Shown here in pieces: positions 26,131 through 34,607 of a DNA stretch of 64,000 nucleotides. The notes below the pieces were generated by a model. It saw only the letters and a program-made list of their open reading frames with translations, did no database searches and was not told the origin of the DNA. Source of the DNA: Kocuria rosea subsp. polaris (GTDB taxonomy: Bacteria > Actinomycetota > Actinomycetes > Actinomycetales > Micrococcaceae); the NCBI RefSeq assembly GCF_001483755.1, contig NZ_LQBK01000004.1:21303-85302 (forward strand), given 5' to 3'. Numbering within the stretch: the stretch's first letter is position 1; every line of letters starts with the position of its first letter. Position numbers and translations under genes: made by a program.

Positions 26131-26190
26131 GCCGAGACTGCGGCTGACGGCGACGCAGCCGTGCCCGGTCGCCGTGAGCCGCAACCTCGC
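26131..26190 (-). repeat. palindromic ~60-base repeat, copy 2 (inverted)
   Basis: On the minus strand this matches copy 1 closely. The shared core includes ACCGGGCACGGCTGCGTCGC followed by CGTCAGC. Its own arms pair at 16 of 20 positions. It fills the gap between the deaminase stop and the antitoxin promoter region, so each copy lies just beyond the 3' end of a gene. Confidence 0.75.
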
Positions 26191-26193
26191 GGG

Positions 26194-26685
26194 TCAGGGG
26201 CGGTGCCGCGGGCGGTGCAGCTGCTGGTGGAGCTCCCGCACGGCCGGGGCCAGCTCGGGGCACGGGCCGTCCACCGGCACGCCGGGGGCCACCTGGGAGA
26301 TCGGCAGGGGCGCGACGGGGGCGGGCGGGACACCGAGCTCGTGCAGCCACCGGCCGAGCTGCGCCGAGGAGGAGGCGTGCACGATGCGGCCCAGCCCCAC
26401 CCAGGCGTGGGCGGCCGAGCACATGGGGCAGTGCTCGCCCGAGGTGTAGACGGTGGCCGCGGAGCGCTGCTCCGGGCTCAGGTGGGCGGCCGCCCAGCGG
26501 GCGATCTCGAACTCGGGGTGCCGGGTCGCGTCCCCGCCGGCCACCCGGTTGCGGTCCTCGAACAGCACCTCCCCCCGGGCCGAGACGAGGACCGAGCCGA
26601 ACGGCTCGTCCCCGGCGCCGAGGGCCTCGCGGGCCAGCTCCACGCAGCGTCGCAGGTGTCCGCGGTCGGTCTCCGAGATGCCCAT
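26194..26685 (-). CDS. nucleoside/cytidine deaminase-fold protein
   Basis: The 163-aa zinc deaminase has the His-x-Glu motif as TRHPEFEIARWAA (~53-65) and the Cys pair as EHCPMCSAAHAWVGL (~84-98). GDEPFGSVLVSARGEVL is the substrate-binding strand. The layout fits guanine deaminase or tRNA adenosine deaminase-like proteins, but HPE in place of HAE and the divergent C-terminus (PCPELAPAVRELHQQLH) leave the substrate open. Both zinc cysteines and the catalytic Glu are present, so it should be active. Confidence 0.82.
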   Translation of the reverse strand: MGISETDRGHLRRCVELAREALGAGDEPFGSVLVSARGEVLFEDRNRVAGGDATRHPEFEIARWAAAHLSPEQRSAATVYTSGEHCPMCSAAHAWVGLGRIVHASSSAQLGRWLHELGVPPAPVAPLPISQVAPGVPVDGPCPELAPAVRELHQQLHRPRHRP

Positions 26686-26721
26686 GGGCCCACCCTACGG
26701 GCCGCAACGCCGGCCCGGCGG

Positions 26722-26828
26722 GGGCCCCGCACGTCAGCGGTGCTCGAGCCCGCCGTCCGGGGTGCCGCGCGGTCCGGTCGGCCCGCGCGGGCCCCGCACG
26801 TCAGTCCTGCTCGGACCCGCCGTCCGGG
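26722..26828. repeat. 40-base direct repeat duplicating the 3' end of the FadR-type gene
   Basis: Bases 26722-26761 and 26789-26828 match at 35 of 40 positions with a 67-base offset. The second copy spans the last codons and stop (26801-26803) of the FadR-type regulator. The first lies just beyond it and still encodes a PDGG-x-E tail ending in TGA. It looks like a short tandem duplication of the gene's end. Confidence 0.65.
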
Positions 26829-27520
26829 ACGTCGACGACCCCCTCGAGCACCTCCACCACCACGGAGCGGGCCCGCGCCTCGGCCTCGGCCGCGTCCCCG
26901 GCGGCGACGGCGGCCGCCGTGGCCTCGTGGTCCTCGAGCGCCCCGGGGTCCGGGGAGCGGGGCATGAGCCCCAGCGCGGTGCGCCCGGACAGCACCTCGG
27001 CCACGACGTCCTGCAGGGCGGCGAGCATGGGGTTGCCGCTCGCCTCCAGCAGCAGAGCGTGGTAGGCGGTGTCCACCTCCAGGTACTCCGGGTCCGTGCC
27101 GCGGCGGGCCTCGCCGAGCTCCCGCAGCCGCGCGGCGAGCTCCACCAGGCGCCGCCGGGTGGGCTCGTCGGCCCGGACCGCCGCCAGGCGCGCGGCCGCC
27201 GGCTCGATCGCGGTCCGCAGCTCCGTGAGGCTGCGCAGCTGCTCGTCCCGCCCCGGGCCGGCGAGCCGCCACCGGATCAGCCGGGGGTCGAACGGGTTCC
27301 AGTCCCGCGGCGGGCGGACCGTGACGCCCACGCGCCGCCGCGGCTCGAGCATCCCCATCGACTCGAGCACGCGCACCACCTCCCGCACGAGGGTGCGGGA
27401 GACGCCGAACTCCTCCTCGAGACCCCCGAGGGTCAGGACCGTGCCGGGCGCCCGGACGCCCGAGGCGATGCTCTGCCCGAGCCGGTCCAGCACCCCGCTG
27501 TGCTGCTCCACGCCGTGCAT
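26801..27520 (-). CDS. FadR/GntR family regulator of gluconate use
   Basis: The 239-aa product has an N-terminal winged helix (LGGLEEEFGVSRTLVREVVRVLESMGMLEPRRRVGVTVRP) and an all-helical FCD effector domain. The domain shows LTELRTAIEPAAARLAA and the metal-binding His/Asp pattern VDTAYHALLLEASGNPML and EDHEATAAAV. It is divergent from the gluconate operon and very likely represses it. ATG 27520 lies 140 bases from the permease start. Typical ligands are gluconate or 6-phosphogluconate; that is family knowledge, not shown here. Confidence 0.9.
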   Translation of the reverse strand: MHGVEQHSGVLDRLGQSIASGVRAPGTVLTLGGLEEEFGVSRTLVREVVRVLESMGMLEPRRRVGVTVRPPRDWNPFDPRLIRWRLAGPGRDEQLRSLTELRTAIEPAAARLAAVRADEPTRRRLVELAARLRELGEARRGTDPEYLEVDTAYHALLLEASGNPMLAALQDVVAEVLSGRTALGLMPRSPDPGALEDHEATAAAVAAGDAAEAEARARSVVVEVLEGVVDVPDGGSEQD

Positions 27521-27547
27521 GCCGGCTCCGTCCCCGTGCGACGTGCG

Positions 27548-27581
27548 TTACGCCGCCCTTGTTGCCAAAAGTATGATCTTT
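27548..27581 (+). promoter_or_regulatory. promoter and probable operator of the gluconate operon
   Basis: TTACGC (27548-27553) and TATGAT (27572-27577) are 18 bases apart. The -10 lies inside a symmetric AAAG-N6-CTTT (27568-27581), so a dimeric repressor bound there would block polymerase. This is the one AT-rich island between the divergent regulator and permease genes. Confidence 0.5.
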
Positions 27582-27659
27582 CTGTCAGCCTAGCGCGTGT
27601 CGTAGATCACGACGAGCACCCACGGCCTGCCCGCAGGCACGAGAGCACGGAGACCCTCA

Positions 27660-29039
27660 GTGGAAGACTGGACACAGACCCTCGGCACCACACCGCTGCT
27701 GCTGATCGCAGCAGCCGCCATCGCCCTCATCCTGGTCCTGGTGATCAGGTTCAAGCTGCACGCGTTCCTCACCCTGATCCTCGTGGCGCTGCTGACGGCG
27801 TTCGCCACGGGCATCCCGCCGGGGATGATCGTGGAGACCGCCGTGGACGCCTTCGGCGGCACCCTCGGCTCCGTGGCCCTGCTCATCGGCCTGGGCGCCA
27901 TGCTCGGCAAGCTCGTGGAGCACAGCGGCGGTGCCCGGGCCCTCGCCGACAAGCTCGTGGACGTCTTCGGCGAGAAGCGGGCGCCCTTCGGACTCGGCAT
28001 CGCCTCCCTGATCATGGGTTTCCCGATCTTCTTCGACGCCGGCCTGGTGGTCATGCTGCCGATCATCTTCGCGGTCGCCCGCCGCGTGAGCGGCAACAAC
28101 GTGCTCCTCTACGGCATCCCCGCCGCCGGTGCGTTCTCCGTCATGCACGTCTTCGTGCCGCCGCACCCCGGTCCCGTGGCCGCCACCGAGCTCTACGGCG
28201 CCGACCTCGGCATGGTCCTGCTGATCGGCGTGCTGCTGGCCTTCCCGCTCTGGTACGTCTCCGCGTACCTGTGGGGAAAGCGCGTGGGCACCAAGTACGT
28301 GCTGCCCGTCCCGGGCTTCTTCGGCGACGTCGACGACGACCAGCCGGTCAACCCGCCGAAGGTCGGCACCATCATCGCCCTGCTCCTGCTGCCCCTCGTG
28401 CTCATCTTCATGAACACCGGCCTGGACTTCCTCCGCGCCGCCGGCGTGGTCTCCGAGGACGCCCCCTGGTTCCCCGTGCTCTCCATGATCGGCGCGTCCC
28501 CGGTGGCCCTGCTGATCTCCGTGCTCGTGGCCCTGTTCGTGCTCGGCGCCCGCCGCGGCGAGCACGGCACCGCCCTGGAGAAGGTCGTCGACTCCTCGCT
28601 GGGCCCTGTGGCCTCCGTCATCCTCATCACCGGCGCCGGCGGCATGTTCGGCGGCATCCTCCGGGCCTCCGGCATCGGTGACGCCCTCGAGTCCTCCCTG
28701 GACGGCATCGGCCTGCCCGTCATCTTCGCCGCCTACCTCATCGCCGTGGTCCTGCGCCTGGCCCAGGGCTCGGCCACCGTGGCCCTGGTCACCGCCGCCG
28801 GCCTCATGGCCCCCGCCGTGGCCGCGGGCGACTTCAACTCCGTGCAGGTCGCGGCCGTCGTGCTGGCCACCGCCGCCGGCTCGGTCTTCGCCGGCCACGT
28901 CAACGACTCCGGCTTCTGGCTCGTCGGCCGGCTCATGGGCATGGACGTCAAGACCACGCTGAAGACGTGGACCGTCCAGCAGGCCCTGGAGTCCGTCGTG
29001 GGCTTCGCCATCGTCCTCGCCATCTTCTACATCGCCTGA
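27660..29039 (+). CDS. gntP: gluconate:H+ symporter, GntP family
   Basis: The 459-aa permease has ~12 hydrophobic segments. GntP features include RFKLHAFLTLILVALLTAFATGIPP, LIGLGAMLGKLVEHSGGA, GFPIFFDAGLVVMLPIIF, VFVPPHPGPVAATELYGADLG, LVVALRLAQGSATVAL-like LRLAQGSATVALVTAAG and FAGHVNDSGFWLV. It imports gluconate or close relatives (idonate, fructuronate). It starts at GTG 27660 with CGGAGA upstream. It is the first gene of a five-step catabolic cluster on the plus strand. Confidence 0.92.
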   Translation: MEDWTQTLGTTPLLLIAAAAIALILVLVIRFKLHAFLTLILVALLTAFATGIPPGMIVETAVDAFGGTLGSVALLIGLGAMLGKLVEHSGGARALADKLVDVFGEKRAPFGLGIASLIMGFPIFFDAGLVVMLPIIFAVARRVSGNNVLLYGIPAAGAFSVMHVFVPPHPGPVAATELYGADLGMVLLIGVLLAFPLWYVSAYLWGKRVGTKYVLPVPGFFGDVDDDQPVNPPKVGTIIALLLLPLVLIFMNTGLDFLRAAGVVSEDAPWFPVLSMIGASPVALLISVLVALFVLGARRGEHGTALEKVVDSSLGPVASVILITGAGGMFGGILRASGIGDALESSLDGIGLPVIFAAYLIAVVLRLAQGSATVALVTAAGLMAPAVAAGDFNSVQVAAVVLATAAGSVFAGHVNDSGFWLVGRLMGMDVKTTLKTWTVQQALESVVGFAIVLAIFYIA

Positions 29040-29046
29040 GGTCACC

Positions 29047-29814
29047 GTGCGCAACGTCTTCGACATCACCGGCCGGCTCGCCCTCGTCACCGGGTCCTCC
29101 CGGGGGCTGGGGCGGGCCCTGGCCACGGGTCTCGCCGAGGCGGGCGCCCGCGTGGTCCTGCACGGGCGCGACGCCGAGGCCCTCGCCCGGGTGCGCGACG
29201 AGATCGCCGCGAGCACGGGCACGGACCCGGCCACGGCGGCCTTCGACCTCACCGACGCGGAAACCGTGCGGGCGGGGATCGAGGCGGTCCTGGCGGAGCA
29301 CGGCGTGCCGGACATCCTGGTGAACAACGCCGGGATCCAGCGCCGCGCCCCCTTCGCCGAGTTCGCGGCCCAGGACTGGGAGGACATCGTCGCGGCGAAC
29401 CTCTCGAGCGTGTTCCACGTGTCCCGGGCCGTGGTCCCCGGGATGCAGGAGCGCGGCTCGGGCAAGATCGTCAACATCGGCTCCGTGCAGTCGGTGCTCG
29501 CCCGGCAGACCATCGCCCCGTACTCGGCCACCAAGAGCGGGGTGGTCATGCTCACCAAGGGGATGGCCGCGGACCTCGCCCGGCACAACATCCAGGTCAA
29601 CGCGATCTCGCCCGGCTACTTCGCCACGGAGATGAACCAGGCGCTGATCGCGGACGAGGAGTTCAACCGCTGGGTGGTCGAGCGCACCCCGGCCCGGCGC
29701 TGGGGACAGGTCGAGGAGCTCGTGGGCACCCTGGTCTACCTGTGCTCGGACGCCTCCAGCTTCGTCTCGGGCCACAACGTCCTGGTCGACGGCGGCATGA
29801 CCTCCGTCCTCTGA
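29047..29814 (+). CDS. idnO: gluconate 5-dehydrogenase, SDR family
   Basis: The 255-aa classical short-chain dehydrogenase has LVTGSSRGLGRALATGLAEAGA (cofactor loop), ILVNNAGIQRR, NIGSVQSVLARQTIAPYSATKSG (catalytic Ser, Tyr, Lys) and NAISPGYFATEMN. The NNAGIQRR motif and the closing VDGGMTSVL are characteristic of gluconate 5-dehydrogenase, which interconverts gluconate and 5-ketogluconate. It begins seven bases after the permease stop, at GTG 29047. In the idonate pathway it turns 5-ketogluconate from the next enzyme into gluconate. Confidence 0.9.
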   Translation: MRNVFDITGRLALVTGSSRGLGRALATGLAEAGARVVLHGRDAEALARVRDEIAASTGTDPATAAFDLTDAETVRAGIEAVLAEHGVPDILVNNAGIQRRAPFAEFAAQDWEDIVAANLSSVFHVSRAVVPGMQERGSGKIVNIGSVQSVLARQTIAPYSATKSGVVMLTKGMAADLARHNIQVNAISPGYFATEMNQALIADEEFNRWVVERTPARRWGQVEELVGTLVYLCSDASSFVSGHNVLVDGGMTSVL

Positions 29815-29906
29815 CCCGGACCCGCAACACCGCCCCGCAGGACCGCTGCGCGGCACCGCGGCACCGCACCGCAACGGCGCCCCGGGGCGCACCAGGAGGA
29901 GAGCTC

Positions 29907-30947
29907 ATGAAGGCCATCGTGATCCACGGCAAGGACGACCTGCGGGTCGAGGACGTGCCCACCCCGCAGCCCGCCGAGGGACAGGTCCGGCTCCGGATCG
30001 CCTACGGCGGGGTGTGCGGGTCGGACCTGCACTACTGGGCCGAGGGCGCCAACGGCGAGTACGTGGTCCGGGAGCCCCTCGTGCCCGGTCACGAGGTCTC
30101 CGGCACGGTGGACCTCGACCCCGCCGGGGAGCTCGCCCCGGGCACCCCGGTGACGGTCCACCCCGCCACGTTCGGCACGCCCGAGCCCGGGATCGAGGAC
30201 CGCCGCCACCTGTGGCCCGGCGGGGCCTACCTGGGCAGCGCCTCCACCCGGCCGCACACCCAGGGCGGGCTGAGCGAGTACCTCCTGGTCCGCCGCGACA
30301 TGGTCCGGGTGCTCCCGGCGGACCTGCCGCTGCGCCGGGCCGCGCTCGCCGAGCCCCTGGCCGTGGCGCTGCACGGTCTCACCGTGGCCGGGGACGTGAC
30401 CGGCCGGCGCGTGCTCGTCTCCGGGTCCGGGCCGATCGGGCTGCTCGCCGCCGCGGCGGCCCTGGCCCGCGGCGCGGCGGAGGTCGTGGCCACCGACGTC
30501 CTCGAGGGCCCGCTCGAGCGGGCGCGCGCGCTCGGCGTGCACGGCACCGTCCGGGTGGGGGCCGAGCAGGTCCCGGCGGAGGCGTTCGACGTGGTGCTGG
30601 AGTGCTCCGGCGTGCCGGCGGCCGTGGGTCCCGCGCTGGTGGGCGCCCGCCGCGGCGGCGTGGTGGTCCAGGTGGGGATGGTGCCGGACGAGGCCCGGCC
30701 CGTGAACCTCGCCCCGCTCGTCTCCAAGGAGCTCCAGCTGCGCGGCTCCTTCCGGTTCGACGACGAGATCGACGAGGCGATCGGGCTGCTCGCCGCACGC
30801 CCCGGGATCGAGGACGTGGTCACGCACGAGTTCCCCGCCGAGCGGGCCGTCGAGGCCTTCGCCACGGCCCGGGACTCCGCGGTCTCCGGGAAGGTCCTCG
30901 TGTCCCTGCTCGCCGGGGACCCCCTGACCGCCGGGGAGGTGCACTGA
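29907..30947 (+). CDS. idnD: L-idonate 5-dehydrogenase (zinc MDR family) lacking structural-zinc cysteines
   Basis: The 346-aa medium-chain dehydrogenase has GGVCGSDLHYWAEG (catalytic-zinc Cys), VPGHEVSG (His-Glu) and LVSGSGPIGLL (nucleotide site), plus FRFDDEIDEAIGLL. It oxidises L-idonate to 5-ketogluconate. The four-Cys lobe that binds structural zinc in E. coli IdnD is replaced by TFGTPEPGIEDRRHLWPGG, without any Cys. It is preceded by AGGAGGA. Its stop overlaps the kinase ATG by one base (TGATG), so the two are coupled. Confidence 0.87.
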   Translation: MKAIVIHGKDDLRVEDVPTPQPAEGQVRLRIAYGGVCGSDLHYWAEGANGEYVVREPLVPGHEVSGTVDLDPAGELAPGTPVTVHPATFGTPEPGIEDRRHLWPGGAYLGSASTRPHTQGGLSEYLLVRRDMVRVLPADLPLRRAALAEPLAVALHGLTVAGDVTGRRVLVSGSGPIGLLAAAAALARGAAEVVATDVLEGPLERARALGVHGTVRVGAEQVPAEAFDVVLECSGVPAAVGPALVGARRGGVVVQVGMVPDEARPVNLAPLVSKELQLRGSFRFDDEIDEAIGLLAARPGIEDVVTHEFPAERAVEAFATARDSAVSGKVLVSLLAGDPLTAGEVH

Positions 30948-32494
30948 TGCCGGGGCCGGCGGCGACCGGGCACCCGGAGCCCGTGGTGGTGGGCGTCGAC
31001 ATCGGCACCACGAGCACCAAGGCGGTGGCCTTCACCGTGGGCGGGGAGCAGCTCGCCGCCTCCTCCGCCGGCTACCCGCTGGAGGAGCCGCATCCCGGCC
31101 ACGCCGTGCAGGACCCCCGGCTGATCCTGCAGGCCGTGCAGGACACCGTCCGCGCGGTGGTCGAGGAGGTCGGGGCGGAGCGCGTGGCCGGGCTGTCCTG
31201 CAGCGCCGCGATGCACAGCCTGCTGGGCCTCTCGCCCGAGGGGGAGCCCCTCACCCCGCTGGTCACCTGGGCCGACACCCGGGCGAGCGCCCAGGCGGAA
31301 CGGCTGCGCGCGAGCTCGGGCGGGCTCGCCCTGCACCGGCGCACGGGCACCCCGGTGCACCCGATGTCCCCGCTGCCCAAGCTCGTGTGGTTCCACGACC
31401 AGGAGCCCAAGCTCTGCGAGCGCGTGGCGTTCTGGGCCGGCATCAAGGAGTACGTGCTGCTGCGGCTGTGCAACGCGCTCGTGACGGACCACTCGGTGGC
31501 CTCGGCCACCGGTCTCATGAACATCCACGAGCTCGCCTGGGACGGCGAGGCGCTCGCCCTCGCCGGGATCCTGCCCGAGCAGCTGCCCGAGCTCGTGCCC
31601 ACCACCCACGTGCTGCCCGGGCTCACGGACGAGGGCGCCCGGGCCACCGGGCTTCCCGCGACCACGCCGGTGGTGGTCGGGGCCAGCGACGGGCCGCTGG
31701 CCAACCTGGGGCTGGGCGCGGTCCGGCCCGGGGTCGCCGCCTGCTCGATCGGCACGAGCGGCGCGCTGCGCGTCGTCGTCGACCGTCCCGTGGTGGACCC
31801 GCTGGGACGGGTCTTCTGCTATGCCCTGACCCCGGGGCGCTGGGTGGTCGGCGGGGCGATCAACAACGGCGGCGTGGTCCTGGGCTGGGCCGGGGACGCC
31901 CTCGCCCCGGACCTGGGGGAGGAGCCGGAGGAGGAGCTGCTCGAGCTCGCGGCGAGCGTGCCGGCCGGGTCCGGGGGCCTGCTCATGCTGCCCTACCTGC
32001 TGAGCGAGCGCGCCCCGCACTGGAGCTCCCTGCCCAAGGGCGCCTACGTGGGGCTGACCCGCGCCCACCGCCGCGAGCACCTGGTGCGCGCCGCCCTGGA
32101 AGGCGTGTGCCAGCAGCTCGGCCTGGTCCTGCAGTCGATGCGCTCGGCCGGTCTGGCCGTCGAGCAGATCCGCGCCACCGGCGGCTTCGCCCGCAGCCCG
32201 CTGTGGCGGCAGCTGCTCGCCGACGTCCTCGGCACGGACATCTCCTTCGCCTCGGGGCACGAGGGCTCCGGGTTCGGCGCCGCGCTGCTCGGGATGCAGG
32301 CGCTCGGGCTGATCGAGTCCGTCGACGTGGCCGCGGACCTGGTGGAGGTGCAGTCCACCGTGCGCCCGGACCCGGCCGACGCGGCGGTGCACGCGTCCCT
32401 GCAGCCGGTGTTCGAGCAGCTCTACGAGGCGCTCGTGCCCACGTTCACGTCCCTGCGCCGGCTGGCGCCCGCCCTGCCGCTCGAGCGCGACTGA
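30947..32494 (+). CDS. gntK: gluconokinase, FGGY family
   Basis: The 515-aa FGGY carbohydrate kinase has VVVGVDIGTTSTKAVAF (phosphate loop), WADTRASAQAERL, GASDGPLANLGLGAVRPG with the catalytic Asp, SIGTSGALRV and the C-terminal ATGGFARSPLWRQLLADVLG. Placement after idonate/gluconate dehydrogenases makes gluconate the likely substrate, yielding 6-phosphogluconate for the pentose phosphate pathway. FGGY gluconokinases are the usual type in Gram-positives. It is the last gene of the operon. Confidence 0.88.
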   Translation: MPGPAATGHPEPVVVGVDIGTTSTKAVAFTVGGEQLAASSAGYPLEEPHPGHAVQDPRLILQAVQDTVRAVVEEVGAERVAGLSCSAAMHSLLGLSPEGEPLTPLVTWADTRASAQAERLRASSGGLALHRRTGTPVHPMSPLPKLVWFHDQEPKLCERVAFWAGIKEYVLLRLCNALVTDHSVASATGLMNIHELAWDGEALALAGILPEQLPELVPTTHVLPGLTDEGARATGLPATTPVVVGASDGPLANLGLGAVRPGVAACSIGTSGALRVVVDRPVVDPLGRVFCYALTPGRWVVGGAINNGGVVLGWAGDALAPDLGEEPEEELLELAASVPAGSGGLLMLPYLLSERAPHWSSLPKGAYVGLTRAHRREHLVRAALEGVCQQLGLVLQSMRSAGLAVEQIRATGGFARSPLWRQLLADVLGTDISFASGHEGSGFGAALLGMQALGLIESVDVAADLVEVQSTVRPDPADAAVHASLQPVFEQLYEALVPTFTSLRRLAPALPLERD

Positions 32495-32676
32495 CCCCTC
32501 CGGCGGCCCCGCGGCGGGGTCGTCGCCCCGGCCGGTCCGCCCGGTCCGCACGCGGCGGTCCGGTGCCCGGTCCACGGGTGCACCGGAGCGTCCGCGTGGG
32601 AGAATGGGCGTGTTCTGTGGCGCTGCGGGACCGTCCGGTCCCGCACCGCGGATCGTCGGCGCCGAGGGGGACCGCC

Positions 32677-34092
32677 ATGATCACGAGAACGGACGTGGAA
32701 GAACTCCACCGCCAGGTCCGCGGCCCGGTCCTGCTGCCCGACGACGACGGCTTCGCGCAGGAGGCCGCCGGCTTCAACCTGGCCGGCGTCCACCACCCGG
32801 ACGTGGTGGTCGGGGTGGCCGACACCGCCGACGTGGTGGCCGCGATGCGGTGGGCCGCCGCCCACCACGAGCCCGTGGGGGTCCAGTCCACGGGCCACGG
32901 CGCGGACCAGCCCATGCAGGGCGGGCTGCTCGTGACGACGCACCGGATGCAGGAGCTCGAGGTCGACCCTCGCCGCCGGACGGCACGGATCGGCGCCGGC
33001 GTGCGGTGGCGCCGGGTGATCGACGCGGTCGCGCCCCACGGGCTCGCCGTCCTCAGCGGCTCGGCCAGCGACGCCGGGGCGGTGGGCTACACCCTGGGCG
33101 GCGGGCTGCCGGTGCTCGGGCGGGTCTTCGGGTTCGCCGCCGACCACCTCCTGGGCCTCGAGGTGGTCACCCCCGACGGGCGGCTGCGCCACGTGGACGC
33201 CCGGCACGAGCCGGAGCTGTTCGCCCTGCTGCGCGGGGGCAAGGGCAACCTGGGCCTCGTCACCGCCATGACCCTCGACCTGGTCCCGCTGGAGGACCTC
33301 TACGGCGGCGGCATCTTCTACGCCGGCACCGACGCCCAGGAGGTGCTGAGCGCGTTCAGCCGGTGGGCGCCCACCCTGCCCGAGCACGCCTCGACGTCCG
33401 TGGCCCTGCGCTGGATGCCGCACGACCCGACCGTCCCCGAGCAGCTGCACCAGCGGATGCTCGTGCACCTGCGCTTCTGCTGGGTGGGCCCGGCGGACGA
33501 GGGGGCCCGTGTCCTCGCGCCGATGCGGGAGATCGCACGACCGGTCCTGGACCTCGTGGGTCCCATGGACTACCGGGACATCGACCAGGTGCACATGGAC
33601 GCCACCGAGCCGGGGCTCTACGTGCTCACGGGCGAGTTCCTGCGGGAGTTCGACGCCGCCGCGGTCATGACGCTGCTGCAGCGCGCGGGCCCCGGCAGCC
33701 GGTGCCCGCTGCCGGAGGTGGGGATCCGTCTCATGGGCGGAGCCTTCGCGCGGACGGACGGCACCCAGGACGCCGTCTCGGGACGGGACGCGGCGTTCTT
33801 CCTGGAGCTCATCGGCTGGCTCGCGCCCCACGTGGCCGAGGCGACGCCCCGGGCGCTGGCCGAGATCCTGCAGGCCATGGCCCCGTGGTCCACGGGGCGG
33901 GCGTTCGTGAACATGCACGGGGTCCCGGGCGGGGAGCGGGAGCACGCCCGGGCGTGGTCCGAGGAGGTCTACGCACGCCTGGTCCGGGCCAAGGCCCTCT
34001 ACGACCCGGACAACCTGCTGCGCTTCCAGCACGTGGTGGGGCAGGAGCGCGCGGGCCCCGGCACTGGCCAGCCCGCGGACAGCTCCGCATGA
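32677..34092 (+). CDS. FAD-binding oxidoreductase, BBE-like
   Basis: The 471-aa flavoenzyme has a PCMH-type FAD domain. GVQSTGHGADQP carries the His expected to bind the 8-alpha position of FAD, VDAVAPHGLAVLSGSASDAGAVGYTLGGGLPVLGRVFGFAAD binds the dinucleotide, and the C-terminal LYDPDNLLRFQH is the BBE motif. Relatives oxidise sugars, alkaloids or antibiotics using O2. The bicovalent Cys was not identified. It has its own GAGGGGGA ribosome binding site and stands alone, 182 bases after the kinase gene, so it is probably not part of gluconate breakdown. Confidence 0.87.
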   Translation: MITRTDVEELHRQVRGPVLLPDDDGFAQEAAGFNLAGVHHPDVVVGVADTADVVAAMRWAAAHHEPVGVQSTGHGADQPMQGGLLVTTHRMQELEVDPRRRTARIGAGVRWRRVIDAVAPHGLAVLSGSASDAGAVGYTLGGGLPVLGRVFGFAADHLLGLEVVTPDGRLRHVDARHEPELFALLRGGKGNLGLVTAMTLDLVPLEDLYGGGIFYAGTDAQEVLSAFSRWAPTLPEHASTSVALRWMPHDPTVPEQLHQRMLVHLRFCWVGPADEGARVLAPMREIARPVLDLVGPMDYRDIDQVHMDATEPGLYVLTGEFLREFDAAAVMTLLQRAGPGSRCPLPEVGIRLMGGAFARTDGTQDAVSGRDAAFFLELIGWLAPHVAEATPRALAEILQAMAPWSTGRAFVNMHGVPGGEREHARAWSEEVYARLVRAKALYDPDNLLRFQHVVGQERAGPGTGQPADSSA

Positions 34093-34151
34093 TGGACTCG
34101 TGGCAGCACCGCCGCGGCACCGCGCGGTGACCTCTCTCGGAAGGAGACGTG

Positions 34152-34526
34152 ATGGTGAACTTCAAGGGGCTCACGGCCAAGGCCAAGCAGCTCGCCCAGC
34201 GCAACCCGGACAAGGTCGACAAGGTCCTCGACCAGGCCGGCAACTTCGTGGACAAGCGCACCGGGCGCAAGTACGAGCGCCACGTGGACACGGTCCAGCA
34301 GAAGGCGCGCCAGTTCCTCGGCGGGAACCGCGCCCCCGGCGACCGGGCGGCCGGAGGCACGGTTCAGGGCGACCGGACCCAGGGCGACCGGACTCCGAAC
34401 GGACCCGCTCAGGGCGGCCCGGCCGGCGGCGGGCGCCCGGACGGGCAGCCGGGCGCACCGGGGGCGGCGGACCGTCCCGGCGACGTGCCCGGCACCGGGG
34501 GACCGGACCGGGGCCCCCGCCACTGA
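34152..34526 (+). CDS. MT0933-like antitoxin with long Gly/Pro tail
   Basis: The 124-aa product has an N-terminal ~55 residues, FKGLTAKAKQLAQRNPDKVDKVLDQ then VDKRTGRKYERHVDTVQQKARQFLG, matching the MT0933 antitoxin at 25828-26034 position by position. The remaining ~65 residues are low-complexity Gly/Asp/Pro/Arg with repeated GDRT and QGD units. AAGGAG lies five bases before ATG 34152 (an in-frame GTG precedes it). No SRPBCC-type toxin gene is adjacent, so this too is an orphan. Confidence 0.75.
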   Translation: MVNFKGLTAKAKQLAQRNPDKVDKVLDQAGNFVDKRTGRKYERHVDTVQQKARQFLGGNRAPGDRAAGGTVQGDRTQGDRTPNGPAQGGPAGGGRPDGQPGAPGAADRPGDVPGTGGPDRGPRH

Positions 34527-34545
34527 GCGGGTCCCCGGGCCGCAC

Positions 34546-34590
34546 CGGACCCCGCCCGCCGTGCGCTCGGAGCACGGCGGGCGGGGTCCG
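34546..34590. terminator. bidirectional terminator with a 19-bp perfect stem
   Basis: Bases 34546-34564 pair perfectly with 34572-34590 around a seven-base loop GCTCGGA. It lies between the convergent antitoxin and sortase genes and can serve both. Confidence 0.9.
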
Positions 34591-34607
34591 TCGTCGTCCC
34601 GGAGTTC

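Noticed and set aside
26194-26685. HPE instead of HAE in the deaminase taken as loss of activity
   Set aside because: The zinc His and catalytic Glu are both kept; only the middle residue differs, so inactivation is not supported.
22754-26967. Long open frames on both strands through the UvrA-like gene
   Set aside because: They are out-of-phase or antisense shadows with runs of Arg, Gly, Ala and Pro and no ribosome binding site.
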